A DNA stretch of 20,742 bases from JABCPE02 sp963530295 (GCA_963530295.1 CAUSCF010000025.1:1-20742), one strand, 5' to 3'. Shown: positions 8,447-15,444, counted from the stretch's first letter. The notes: a model not told the origin generated them from the sequence alone. Translations and numbers: made by a program.

Positions 8447-11056
8447 ATGGCAATTCCAGATAAATACAATCCACAAGAAACAGAACAAAAATGGTACAGC
8501 TACTGGCTGGAAAACAAATATTTCCACTCTGAACTGAACGACAAGCCGCCTTACACCATTGTCATTCCGCCGCCCAATGTTACAGGGATTCTACACATGG
8601 GACACATGCTGAATAACACGATTCAGGATGTTTTGGTAAGAAGAGCCAGAATGAAAGGCTTCAATGCCTGCTGGGTGCCAGGGACAGACCATGCGTCCAT
8701 CGCTACAGAGGCAAAAGTAGTGGCTAAGCTGAAAGAACAGGGCGTTAGCAAATCAGATATTACCCGAGAGGAATTTCTAAAACACGCTTGGGACTGGACA
8801 AATCAGTATGGTGGAACTATCCTAGAACAGCTTAAAAAACTGGGTTGTTCTTGCGATTGGGACAGAACTCGTTTCACATTGGAGGACAAGCTTTCTCAGC
8901 AGGTGATAAAATCCTTTGTTGATTTGTATAACAAAGGGCTGATTTACCGTGGTTACAGAATGGTAAACTGGGATCCAGAGGCGAAAACCAACATTTCTGA
9001 TGAGGAAGTGATTTTCAAGGAGCAAAACGGGAAACTTTATTACCTAAAATACCAAATAGAAGGCTCAGAGGAGTTCCTTACCGTGGCTACCACTCGTCCA
9101 GAAACTATTTTTGGTGATGTGGCTATTTGTGTAAATCCTAATGATGAGAGATACGCCCATCTGAAAGGGAAAAAAGCCATTGTTCCGATTGTAAATCGTG
9201 CCGTTCCGATTATTGAGGATGAGTATGTGGATATAGAATTTGGGACAGGAGCTTTGAAAATTACTCCTGCTCATGATGTCAATGACTATGAAATCGGACA
9301 GAAACACAGCCTTCCGATGCTTGATATTTTGGATGATGATGCCAACCTGAACGAGCATGGTCTGCATTATGCAGGGAAAAATCGTTTTGAGGTAAGAAAA
9401 GCCATTGCCAAAGAATTAGAAGAAAAAAATCTTTTGCTAAAAGCTGAAGATTATGTAAATAAAGTAGGAACTTCCGAGAGAACAGGAGCCGTGATAGAGC
9501 CAAAAATATCACAACAGTGGTTTTTGAAAATGTCTGAAATCGCAAAACCTGCTCTGGATGTGGTGATGAATGATGAAATAAAATTCCATCCCGAAAAGTT
9601 CAAAAACACCTATAAACACTGGATGGAAAACATCCGCGACTGGAATATTTCGCGACAGTTATGGTGGGGACAGCGCATTCCAGCGTACTACTATGGCGAT
9701 GGCGAAAATGATTTTGTAGTGGCTGAAAATATAGATGAAGCCCTAAAATTAGCCAAAGCTAAAAACCCAAATTTAGAAATTACTGACCTTCGCCAAGATG
9801 AAGATGCTCTAGACACTTGGTTCTCTTCTTGGCTGTGGCCGATGTCTGTTTTTGATGGGCTTTTAGACCCTAAAAATAAGGATATTAACTATTATTACCC
9901 AACGGCAGATTTGGTTACAGGGCCAGATATTATTTTCTTCTGGGTGGCTCGTATGATCATGGCAGGGCTGGAATGGAGAGGAAAAGTTCCGTTTAAAAAT
10001 GTTTATTTCACAGGGATTGTAAGGGATAAACAAAGAAGAAAAATGTCCAAATCTCTGGGGAATTCACCAGACCCATTGGAATTGATTGATAAATATGGTG
10101 CGGACAGCGTGAGAGTGGGGATTTTGCTGAGTTCTGCGGCTGGAAACGACCTTCTTTTCGATGAGGATTTGATGCTGCAAGGAAGAAACTTTGCAACGAA
10201 AATATACAATGCATTTAAGCTGACACAAAGCTGGACAAAAGAAGCAAAACCAGCAGGTGAGGCTGAAAAACAAACAATCATTTGGTTTGAAAATCAGATG
10301 AATAAAACCATCAGCGAAGTCAACGACCAGTTTGAGAAATTCCGAATCTCAGATGCACTGCATTTGCTTTACAAATTGATTTGGGATGACTTCTGCTCGT
10401 GGTATTTGGAAGCGGTGAAACCTAATTTTGGGGAAAGTATTTCTCAGGAGGTTTATGACCAAACCATCAAGTTCTTTGAGGAGCTGATGAGACTTCTTCA
10501 TCCGTTTATGCCGTTCCTTACGGAGGAGCTTTATCAGCATATCGCGGAGCGAAACACATCGGAAGCGCTTGTTATCGCCCAGCAGAAAAATGCAGAAAGT
10601 TTTAATGAAAATATCATCTCTGCGTTTGATATGGCGAAAGAAATCATTTCAGGTGTGAGAAATTACCGCCAAAGCAAAGGAATTTCGCCGAGGGAAGAAG
10701 TGGAATTATTCACCAGCGAAAGCTCTTTTGCAAATGAAAATGTAATCAGAAAACTGGCGAATATCTCTGAAATTCATTATTCCGAAAAAACGGATAAGCC
10801 GAGCTTCACTTTCCTAGTGGGAGCGGTGGAAATCTCTGTTCCGCTGAGCGAAAACCTAGATTTAGGCGAAGAAAAAAAGAAAACCGAAGAAGAATTGGCT
10901 TACCTGAAAGGCTTTTTGGTTTCGGTGGAGAAAAAACTGAGCAATGAGAAATTCGTTGCCAATGCCAAGCCCGAAATTGTAGAAACTGAGCGTAAAAAAC
11001 AAAAAGACACGCTGGAGAAAATCGCGATTTTGGAGGAGAAATTGAAAAGTTTATAA
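8447..11056 (+). CDS. valS: Valyl-tRNA synthetase
   Basis: This cytoplasmic class I aminoacyl-tRNA synthetase charges tRNA-Val with valine using ATP. The 869-residue protein has the N-terminal Rossmann motif PPPNVTGILHMGHML with the HIGH-type HMGH at residues 50-53. The CP1 editing domain follows (TTRPETIFGDVAI; GTGALKITPAHDVNDYEIG). The KMSKS loop is at residues 532-536, followed by an anticodon-binding helical domain (HPFMPFLTEELYQHI). The last 60 or so residues are the charged coiled-coil arm found in bacterial ValRS. Length and domain order are normal, so the gene looks intact. It is transcribed alone, with its own promoter and terminator. The start at MAIPDKYNPQ is chosen because the upstream TTG extension overlaps the promoter. 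Confidence 0.98.
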   Translation: MAIPDKYNPQETEQKWYSYWLENKYFHSELNDKPPYTIVIPPPNVTGILHMGHMLNNTIQDVLVRRARMKGFNACWVPGTDHASIATEAKVVAKLKEQGVSKSDITREEFLKHAWDWTNQYGGTILEQLKKLGCSCDWDRTRFTLEDKLSQQVIKSFVDLYNKGLIYRGYRMVNWDPEAKTNISDEEVIFKEQNGKLYYLKYQIEGSEEFLTVATTRPETIFGDVAICVNPNDERYAHLKGKKAIVPIVNRAVPIIEDEYVDIEFGTGALKITPAHDVNDYEIGQKHSLPMLDILDDDANLNEHGLHYAGKNRFEVRKAIAKELEEKNLLLKAEDYVNKVGTSERTGAVIEPKISQQWFLKMSEIAKPALDVVMNDEIKFHPEKFKNTYKHWMENIRDWNISRQLWWGQRIPAYYYGDGENDFVVAENIDEALKLAKAKNPNLEITDLRQDEDALDTWFSSWLWPMSVFDGLLDPKNKDINYYYPTADLVTGPDIIFFWVARMIMAGLEWRGKVPFKNVYFTGIVRDKQRRKMSKSLGNSPDPLELIDKYGADSVRVGILLSSAAGNDLLFDEDLMLQGRNFATKIYNAFKLTQSWTKEAKPAGEAEKQTIIWFENQMNKTISEVNDQFEKFRISDALHLLYKLIWDDFCSWYLEAVKPNFGESISQEVYDQTIKFFEELMRLLHPFMPFLTEELYQHIAERNTSEALVIAQQKNAESFNENIISAFDMAKEIISGVRNYRQSKGISPREEVELFTSESSFANENVIRKLANISEIHYSEKTDKPSFTFLVGAVEISVPLSENLDLGEEKKKTEEELAYLKGFLVSVEKKLSNEKFVANAKPEIVETERKKQKDTLEKIAILEEKLKSL

Positions 11057-11062
11057 GAATAT

Positions 11063-11098
11063 AATGAGGTAATGAACATTTTATTACCTCATTCTTTT
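11063..11098 (+). terminator. Rho-independent terminator after valS
   Basis: AATGAGGTAAT and ATTACCTCATT form a perfect 11-base stem with a 9-base loop, followed by CTTTTATTATTTTT. It starts seven bases after the valS stop. Everything that follows therefore needs its own promoter. Confidence 0.88.
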
Positions 11099-11111
11099 AT
11101 TATTTTTATTT

Positions 11112-11183
11112 ATGACAAAGAAAACAATACAATCAATAGAACCTAATATTGTCGATTTAGCAAATGGTTAGCTCAAAAGTTAT
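11112..11183 (+). pseudogene. N-terminal remnant of a large restriction-modification gene
   Basis: An ATG at 11112 opens 19 codons, MTKKTIQSIEPNIVDLANG, ended by TAG at 11169. The same frame then continues LKSY before further stops. From memory, large Bacteroidota enzymes with fused N6-methylase and specificity domains start in a very similar way, with a Trp between NG and LKSY. Here that Trp codon (TGG) would have become TAG. Homology appears to end at about 11183, just before the promoter of the AAA/DUF4276 cassette. The matching C-terminal remnant is found after the cassette. The nonsense change and the loss of everything in between mean that it cannot be functional. The identification rests on recalled similarity over only about 24 codons. 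Confidence 0.5.
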
Positions 11184-11213
11184 TTACTGTAATCCTTGTG
11201 GAGAGAATTTTAT

Positions 11214-11222
11214 TATCTTTGC
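11214..11222 (+). promoter_or_regulatory. -7 promoter box for the AAA/DUF4276 operon
   Basis: TATCTTTGC matches the Bacteroidota -7 consensus exactly, 67 bases before the start of the ATPase gene. TTG at 11196-11198 may serve as the -33 element, although its 15-base spacing is short. The leader downstream of the box is AT-rich and contains an inverted repeat. Confidence 0.55.
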
Positions 11223-11230
11223 ATAGAAAA

Positions 11231-11266
11231 TGTTTTATGTTACATTGATTTTTAAATGATAAAACA
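11231..11266. repeat. Inverted repeat in the leader of the defence-like operon
   Basis: TGTTTTAT (11231-11238) and ATAAAACA (11259-11266) are perfect 8-base inverted arms 20 bases apart. They lie between the -7 box and the ATPase start codon. They could be an operator for a dimeric regulator or a weak leader hairpin. The AT-rich composition makes a chance match possible. Confidence 0.3.
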
Positions 11267-11289
11267 GATATAAAGTATTTGAAAATAAT

Positions 11290-12366
11290 ATGGATATATT
11301 AAGAAAAATATCTATTCAAGGATATAAATCTATAAAAAAATTAGAGTTGGATTTGGATCAAATTAATATTTTTATAGGAGCAAATGGAAGTGGAAAAAGT
11401 AATTTTCTTTCATTTTTTACATTTTTACAAAAAATCTATCAACAGAGTCTACAAAAATATGTAGCAATGAAAGGAATAGAAACATTTTTACATAAAGGAA
11501 GTGATGTGACACAAGAAATTTCAGCAAAATTATCTTTTCCAAATACAAATGCTTATTCTTTTACTATTGAAAAAGGAGATTATGATTTTATATTTACAGA
11601 AGAAGGATTATGGTATGATAATCCATATATGAGTAATCCAGAAGATATTGCATCGTTAAATACTGAATCAAAATTAAAAAATAATAGTTTACCTAGATCT
11701 AAATATATACAAAAGTATTTATCTCAAATAAGAAAATATCATTTTCATGATACAGGAGTAAATTCGCCCTTTAATAAAGAATCAAACATTCATAATGATA
11801 TATATTTTCTATATGAAGAGGGAAGTAATTTAGCAGCATTTCTCTATCATATTAAAAATACTCAATTAGTAACATATAATATAATTATTAAAACTATACA
11901 AAGTATTGCTCCATATTTTAGAGATTTTTATTTATTACCTGAAGAAAGTGGTTTAATTAGATTAAAATGGCAGTCTAATTATGGCGAAACTATCTATGGA
12001 GTAAATGATTTATCAGATGGAACAATTCGTTTTATAGCATTGTCAATACTATTTTTACAGCCTATACCTCCTCAAGTCATTATCATAGATGAGCCAGAAT
12101 TAGGTTTGCATCCTACTGCAATTGCTAAATTAGCAGGGTTGATAAAATCTGTATCAAGAAGAGGAACACAAGTAATATTAGCAACTCAATCTACAGATTT
12201 GATTAGTCATTTTGATGCTGAAAATATTATTACAGTAGATCAAATCAATGGAGAAAGTGTTTTTGAAAGGCTTAACTCAGAAAATATTAGCCTTTGGTTA
12301 GAAGAATATACTATTGATGACCTTTGGAAGAGAAATATTATTAAAACAGGGCAACCTAATTTCTAA
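11290..12366 (+). CDS. AAA family ATPase (OLD/RecF-like), ATPase half of a two-gene defence-like module
   Basis: A 358-residue ABC/SMC-type ATPase. The N terminus has the typical QGYKSIKKLELDL start and Walker A GANGSGKS at residues 30-37. The signature loop NDLSDGTIRF is near 239-248, Walker B VIIIDEP is at 263-269 with D267 and E268, and the D-loop region ELGLHP follows. ILATQS (296-301) stands where the switch histidine is often found. There is no C-terminal Toprim nuclease domain as in single-chain OLD proteins; a DUF4276 Toprim-like protein is encoded five bases downstream instead. This split arrangement resembles PARIS (AriA/AriB), AbiL and RloAB. The coding sequence uses A/T third positions far more than flanking housekeeping genes, suggesting acquisition from elsewhere. 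I infer a sensor/motor role in phage defence; function is not demonstrated. Confidence 0.9.
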   Translation: MDILRKISIQGYKSIKKLELDLDQINIFIGANGSGKSNFLSFFTFLQKIYQQSLQKYVAMKGIETFLHKGSDVTQEISAKLSFPNTNAYSFTIEKGDYDFIFTEEGLWYDNPYMSNPEDIASLNTESKLKNNSLPRSKYIQKYLSQIRKYHFHDTGVNSPFNKESNIHNDIYFLYEEGSNLAAFLYHIKNTQLVTYNIIIKTIQSIAPYFRDFYLLPEESGLIRLKWQSNYGETIYGVNDLSDGTIRFIALSILFLQPIPPQVIIIDEPELGLHPTAIAKLAGLIKSVSRRGTQVILATQSTDLISHFDAENIITVDQINGESVFERLNSENISLWLEEYTIDDLWKRNIIKTGQPNF

Positions 12367-12371
12367 CCATT

Positions 12372-13025
12372 ATGAAAAGAATAATAGTTATTTGTGAAGG
12401 ACAAACAGAGAAAGAATTCGTAAAAAAGACTCTTCAGGATTATTTGAAAGGTAAGAGTTTATACCTTGAACCAGTTTTGCCAAAAAAAACAAAGGGAGGA
12501 ATAGCTCCTTGGAAAGATATAAAGGAACAAATAGAGAAACACTTAAAACAAGAAAAAGAAGCTTTTGTAACAACATTACTGGATTATTATGGAATTTATC
12601 AATTTCATCAATTTCCATTTTGGCAACAAGCACATCAAATTCAAAATAAGAATCAACGATTAGATTTATTGGAAAAAGAAATGAAGAATGATATAGATAT
12701 TAATTTACGAGATAGGTTTATACCATTCTTATTATTACATGAATTTGAAGCTCTTGTATTTAGTGATAAAAATTGTATATTAAATCAATTGCCACCAAAT
12801 GATATCAATATTCCAGAATTAGATAGGGTTTTTGATAATTTTTCTAACCCAGAAGATATTAATAGTGGAAAACAAACATCTCCTTCACATAGATTGCTGA
12901 AGATTATAAAAGGTTATGATAAGGTTATTTATGGTAATATAATTATAGAAAAAATAGGAATAGATAGAATTAGGAATAAGGTACATAGATTTAATAATTG
13001 GCTTAATATTTTAGAAAAAATTTAA
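12372..13025 (+). CDS. DUF4276 family protein, Toprim-like partner of the ATPase
   Basis: A 217-residue protein with DUF4276 landmarks. The N-terminal strand IIVICEGQTEKEFVKK carries a conserved acidic E9 as in Toprim folds. A second strand TLLDYYG (68-74) carries D71 at the position of the Toprim DxD region, and the diagnostic HEFEALVFSD is at residues 123-132. A basic C-terminal segment follows. In related systems the Toprim-like partner is the effector nuclease, activated when the ATPase senses infection; here that role is inference. It starts five bases after the ATPase stop, so the two are translationally coupled, and it shares the same AT-rich codon use. AbiLii/RloB-type or DUF4435 (AriB) alternatives fit less well because HEFEAL is the DUF4276 signature. 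Confidence 0.85.
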   Translation: MKRIIVICEGQTEKEFVKKTLQDYLKGKSLYLEPVLPKKTKGGIAPWKDIKEQIEKHLKQEKEAFVTTLLDYYGIYQFHQFPFWQQAHQIQNKNQRLDLLEKEMKNDIDINLRDRFIPFLLLHEFEALVFSDKNCILNQLPPNDINIPELDRVFDNFSNPEDINSGKQTSPSHRLLKIIKGYDKVIYGNIIIEKIGIDRIRNKVHRFNNWLNILEKI

Positions 13026-13069
13026 TATTTAACTTTTCTCTTTACTTAGGAAAAAAAGTTTTGAATATA

Positions 13070-13171
13070 ATGGAAACCCTTATCTCGGCAGTACAAAAAT
13101 TAGTTATTAAAGATGTAGTAGAGTATGCCGACAGAAAGATAGAAGCCACCAAAAAGATTATCAATAAATAA
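13070..13171 (+). pseudogene. C-terminal remnant of a large restriction-modification gene
   Basis: A 33-codon open frame begins METLISAVQKLVIKDVVEY, continues ADRKIEATKKIINK, and stops at 13169-13171. From memory this is the closing segment of fused N6-methylase/specificity restriction proteins of Bacteroidota, where it follows '(I)DFxFM' after the last specificity domain. No longer frame leads into it and no promoter box is visible directly upstream. A short independent peptide cannot be excluded. The better explanation is that it is the 3' end of the gene whose 5' end survives at 11112, with the middle replaced by the AAA/DUF4276 cassette. Confidence 0.55.
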
Positions 13172-13185
13172 TGGTTTTTTCTTTT

Positions 13186-13193
13186 TATATTTG
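13186..13193 (+). promoter_or_regulatory. -7 promoter box for tatA-PAP2
   Basis: TATATTTG fits the -7 consensus TAnnTTTG, 33 bases before the tatA ATG and downstream of the remnant stop codon. No good -33 element is seen. Confidence 0.5.
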
Positions 13194-13225
13194 TAAAATA
13201 CTTGATGACTTAAGTTATAATTATT

Positions 13226-13483
13226 ATGGGAGATTTAAGTTTTGGAGAGATTTTTGTGATTTTTTTGGTCATTATGATATTTTTTGGGCCAAAGAAAATT
13301 CCTCAGATAGCTCGTGAACTAGGGCAGGGACTCAGAAAAATGCGTGGAGCAGTGGATGATATCAAGCAGGAAATCATGAAGGAAACAGAAGACAACCCTG
13401 TTTCTGAAATAAAAAATGAAATAGACAAAGTAAAGCAGGAGGCGGCCAATCTGATGCAGGAAGAAGATAAAAAAACAAAATAA
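13226..13483 (+). CDS. tatA: Twin-arginine translocase subunit TatA/TatE family
   Basis: An 85-residue single-pass inner-membrane protein. It has a short N-terminal transmembrane helix (about residues 6-19), the Tat hinge motif FGPKKIP (20-26), an amphipathic helix (QIARELGQGLRKMRGAVDDI) and a charged tail. This is the canonical TatA/E layout; TatA oligomers form the passage for folded proteins delivered by TatBC. No tatC is in the window. TatA and TatB are hard to tell apart in this phylum, but the short acidic tail fits TatA better. Its stop codon directly abuts the start codon of the PAP2 gene, so the two are co-transcribed and probably translationally coupled. Confidence 0.93.
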   Translation: MGDLSFGEIFVIFLVIMIFFGPKKIPQIARELGQGLRKMRGAVDDIKQEIMKETEDNPVSEIKNEIDKVKQEAANLMQEEDKKTK

Positions 13484-14047
13484 ATGATAGAGGTAATATC
13501 GCAGGATAAGGAGATTTTTCTGTATTTGAACAATTTGGGAAGTGCAGAATTTGATGCCTTTTGGAAGTTTGTTTCTGGAAAATGGTCTTGGATACCGCTT
13601 TATGCTGGACTGCTGTATCTTTTGTATCGTAATTATTCTCGTAAGAAGCTGGTTTATATCGTTTTAATATTAGCCGTTTCGGTGGCTGTTTCGGATCAGA
13701 TAGCCAATATTTTTAAATATGGTTTGGAAAGGTTGAGACCCTGCCATGATGTTGAATTACAACCATATATGAGAATAGTAGAATGTGGAGGGCGCTATGG
13801 ATTTTATTCCAGCCACGCATCTAATACCTTTCTTTTGGCGAGTTTTCTAAGTCCATTATTGGTGCGTAAATATAGATTTTTGCCAGTGTTTTTATTTGTT
13901 TGGGCTGGGGTAGTGAGCTATAGCAGGATTTACCTTGGGGTTCATTTTCCTTTGGATGTTTTGATGGGAACCTTTATGGGAATAATTATTGGCAAGGCTG
14001 GTGTATATACTTTTAGAAAAATTAGTCATAAAAAAAAGGAGATTTGA
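13484..14047 (+). CDS. PAP2 superfamily membrane phosphatase
   Basis: A 187-residue integral membrane protein with several hydrophobic segments (for example 37-48, 56-70, 115-127, 133-145 and 157-172). All three PAP2 motifs are visible: KYGLERLRP (K78, R85, P86); YSSHAS (108-113), where the usual PSGH has become SSHA with catalytic H111 kept; and SRIYLGVHFPLD (S147, R148, H154, D158). Such enzymes dephosphorylate lipid phosphates such as undecaprenyl pyrophosphate or phosphatidylglycerophosphate at the outer face of the inner membrane. The substrate here is unknown. The ATG follows the tatA stop with no gap, and the 3' end overlaps a two-way terminator shared with the convergent ywqK-like gene. 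Confidence 0.92.
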   Translation: MIEVISQDKEIFLYLNNLGSAEFDAFWKFVSGKWSWIPLYAGLLYLLYRNYSRKKLVYIVLILAVSVAVSDQIANIFKYGLERLRPCHDVELQPYMRIVECGGRYGFYSSHASNTFLLASFLSPLLVRKYRFLPVFLFVWAGVVSYSRIYLGVHFPLDVLMGTFMGIIIGKAGVYTFRKISHKKKEI

Positions 14048-14066
14048 AGTCTCCTTTTATTTTTTG
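14034..14066. terminator. Bidirectional terminator between convergent PAP2 and MORN-repeat genes
   Basis: AAAAGGAGA and TCTCCTTTT form a 9-base stem around the 7-base loop TTTGAAG. T-rich sequence follows on the plus strand, and a run of at least seven T follows on the minus strand. The PAP2 stop codon lies in the loop and the stop codon of the opposing gene overlaps the end of the downstream arm, so one compact hairpin can end both transcripts. Confidence 0.75.
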
Positions 14067-14686
14067 TATTTTTTTTCGGATACTTTATTTCCATTTCTGA
14101 AGGTAACTATCTTTTCGGGCGTTCCATCCTTGGAATAGTATATCCAGTCGCCTATTTTTTTGAAATTAGCATCCGTAGGGCCTTTTGCGTTTATATTTCC
14201 GTTTGGATAAAATATCTCAAAAGAATCAGTAGCATTGTTATTGAGTTTGGCCTTACTCTGTATCGTTCCATTTTCATAATAAGAATGATAGTCTCCATGC
14301 ATTTTGCCATCTTTATAGTTTATTTTCATTTCCACATTTCCATTAGGGTAGTAGGTAATATATTCTCCTTCCAAAACGCTCATATGGTCACGATAGACAT
14401 AGTTTTCTTTCCCGCTGATTTTCCCATTTTTAGAATAATAAGTCCAAGTTTTTACTTTAAACCCTTTTTTAAAATATCCTTCGGCGCTCTTTGTTCCGTT
14501 TTCATAATAGAAAATCGCCTGTCCGTCTAGTTTTCCTTTTTTCCAGTAGCATGCTTCTTTGGTATTTCCATTGTCATAAAACTGTTTGCAAAGTCCCTCT
14601 TGCAGCCCATCTTTGAAGCCACAAGGTTTTTGTGCAAATAATAAATTAGCTGAAAAAACCAAGCCTATAAACAATAATCTTTTCAT
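14057..14686 (-). CDS. Secreted MORN-repeat protein, YwqK-like
   Basis: A 209-residue exported protein with signal peptide MKRLLFIGLVFSANLLFAQ. It is followed by about seven MORN_2-type repeats, each with an aromatic-x-x-(N/D)G turn (FYDNG, YYENG, YYSKNG, YYPNG, YYENG, FYPNG, YYSKDG) and intervening GxxxG(x)W/Y-type strands. Databases often name this family 'toxin-antitoxin system YwqK family antitoxin', but a secreted MORN protein in Bacteroidota need not be an antitoxin and no toxin gene is adjacent. It probably acts in the periplasm or at the cell surface as a repeat scaffold. It converges with the PAP2 gene and is divergent from the frameshifted carboxypeptidase-regulatory-like gene. Confidence 0.88.
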   Translation of the reverse strand: MKRLLFIGLVFSANLLFAQKPCGFKDGLQEGLCKQFYDNGNTKEACYWKKGKLDGQAIFYYENGTKSAEGYFKKGFKVKTWTYYSKNGKISGKENYVYRDHMSVLEGEYITYYPNGNVEMKINYKDGKMHGDYHSYYENGTIQSKAKLNNNATDSFEIFYPNGNINAKGPTDANFKKIGDWIYYSKDGTPEKIVTFRNGNKVSEKKYKK

Positions 14687-14705
14687 AATTTTAAAGTCAA
14701 TTTTA

Positions 14706-14735
14706 GTTGTGTAAATAATATTTTTATTAATTTTG
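14706..14735 (+). promoter_or_regulatory. Promoter for the frameshifted secreted gene
   Basis: TTG at 14707-14709 and TAATTTTG at 14728-14735 are separated by 18 bases, close to the Bacteroidota -33/-7 arrangement. The start codon at 14792 lies 56 bases downstream, and the leader contains a small hairpin. Confidence 0.5.
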
Positions 14736-14739
14736 TTAA

Positions 14740-14756
14740 ACCTCTTTGGAAGAGGT
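14740..14756. repeat. Short perfect hairpin in the divergent leader region
   Basis: ACCTCTT and AAGAGGT form a 7-base stem with the three-base loop TGG. No T-run follows on either strand, so it does not look like a terminator. It lies within the inferred leaders of both divergent genes and may be an operator or an mRNA stem. Confidence 0.4.
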
Positions 14757-14768
14757 AATCAAAACATT

Positions 14769-14777
14769 GCAAATTTA
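14769..14777 (-). promoter_or_regulatory. -7 promoter box for the ywqK-like gene
   Basis: The minus strand reads TAAATTTGC, an exact match to TAnnTTTGC, 82 bases before the start at 14686. A weaker match (TAAAATTG, 14698-14705) lies nearer the start. The two divergent promoters appear to overlap in transcribed space. Confidence 0.4.
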
Positions 14778-14791
14778 ATGAATTAAAAAAT

Positions 14792-15408
14792 ATGAAAAAG
14801 TGTTTAATTGTAATAATTTCTTTTTTATGTGCAGGGGAGATGTTTTCTCAGAAAGATAGTTATTTTCCTCAGGTTTTTTTTGACAAAAAACAAGCAGAAG
14901 CTCAGTTGGGCTACGGTAAATCCACTATAGAAGGGTGGCTTTTACGAGAGAGAAAAGAAATGTTCCGCTTACATTGGGAATGATAAAAGCAAAGATGGGG
15001 AAAAAACATGTTGCCAGACCAAATACAGTGATTATGCTTTTCCCTGTTACTGAGTATTTTACCGAGTTTTATAACCTTAGAAGAAAAATAGAAAGCAGTA
15101 AAAAGCAGGTTCTGATGTCCAAAGAAGCATTTGCTGTCAGAAGGGAAGCATACACGGATGATTATGGAAGATTTAAATTTGAGAATCTGAAAGTAGGAAA
15201 ATATTATATAGAAACGATAGTGGATTTCACTGCAGTGGGCAGTTATAAAAAGCAAACGGGAACATCCACAGCGTATAATGTATACGGGACTCCGCTCTAT
15301 TCCACACCGATATATGAAACATTTTTTTACGACTATGAAGACTCGCACCGAGAAAGCAAATTCGTAGAAGTGAAAAAAGATGGACAAGTGATAGAAATAA
15401 AGTTATAA
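14792..15408 (+). pseudogene. Frameshifted secreted carboxypeptidase-regulatory-like domain protein
   Basis: Two overlapping frames together read as one protein of about 205 residues. The first (14792-14983) has signal peptide MKKCLIVIISFLCAGEMFSQ and continues to STIEG, then runs out of frame and stops. The second frame takes over at 14935 as VAFTREKRNVPLTLGMI and continues to 15408. It includes TDDYGRFKFENLKVGKYYI, a clear carboxypeptidase-regulatory-like/transthyretin-fold signature, and a Tyr-rich stretch. The join falls at GAAGGGTGG: one additional G would give GAA GGG GTG GCT and a continuous frame, so this looks like a one-base deletion in a G run. It could be a recent inactivation or a sequencing error. 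Neither half alone would be functional, because the second lacks the export signal. Promoter and terminator are both intact. Confidence 0.75.
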
Positions 15409-15413
15409 GAAGC

Positions 15414-15442
15414 AAAAAAGAGTGAATATTCACTCTTTTTTT
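15414..15442. terminator. Bidirectional terminator between convergent genes
   Basis: AAAAAAGAGTGAAT and ATTCACTCTTTTTT form a perfect 28-base palindrome with A/T runs at both ends. It lies six bases after the stop of the frameshifted gene and three bases past the stop of the opposing ABC ATPase gene, so it can terminate both strands. Confidence 0.85.
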
Positions 15443-15444
15443 GT

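Noticed and set aside
11290..13025. Calling the cassette PARIS, AbiL or Gabija outright
   Set aside because: The second protein has the DUF4276 HEFEAL signature rather than DUF4435 or RloB features, and there is no UvrD-like helicase partner, so only an architectural resemblance is claimed.
14930..14940. Programmed -1 frameshift joining the two halves of the secreted protein
   Set aside because: The site GAAGGGTGG is not a canonical slippery heptamer, the re-paired codon would mismatch, and no stimulatory stem was obvious; a one-base deletion or sequence error is simpler.
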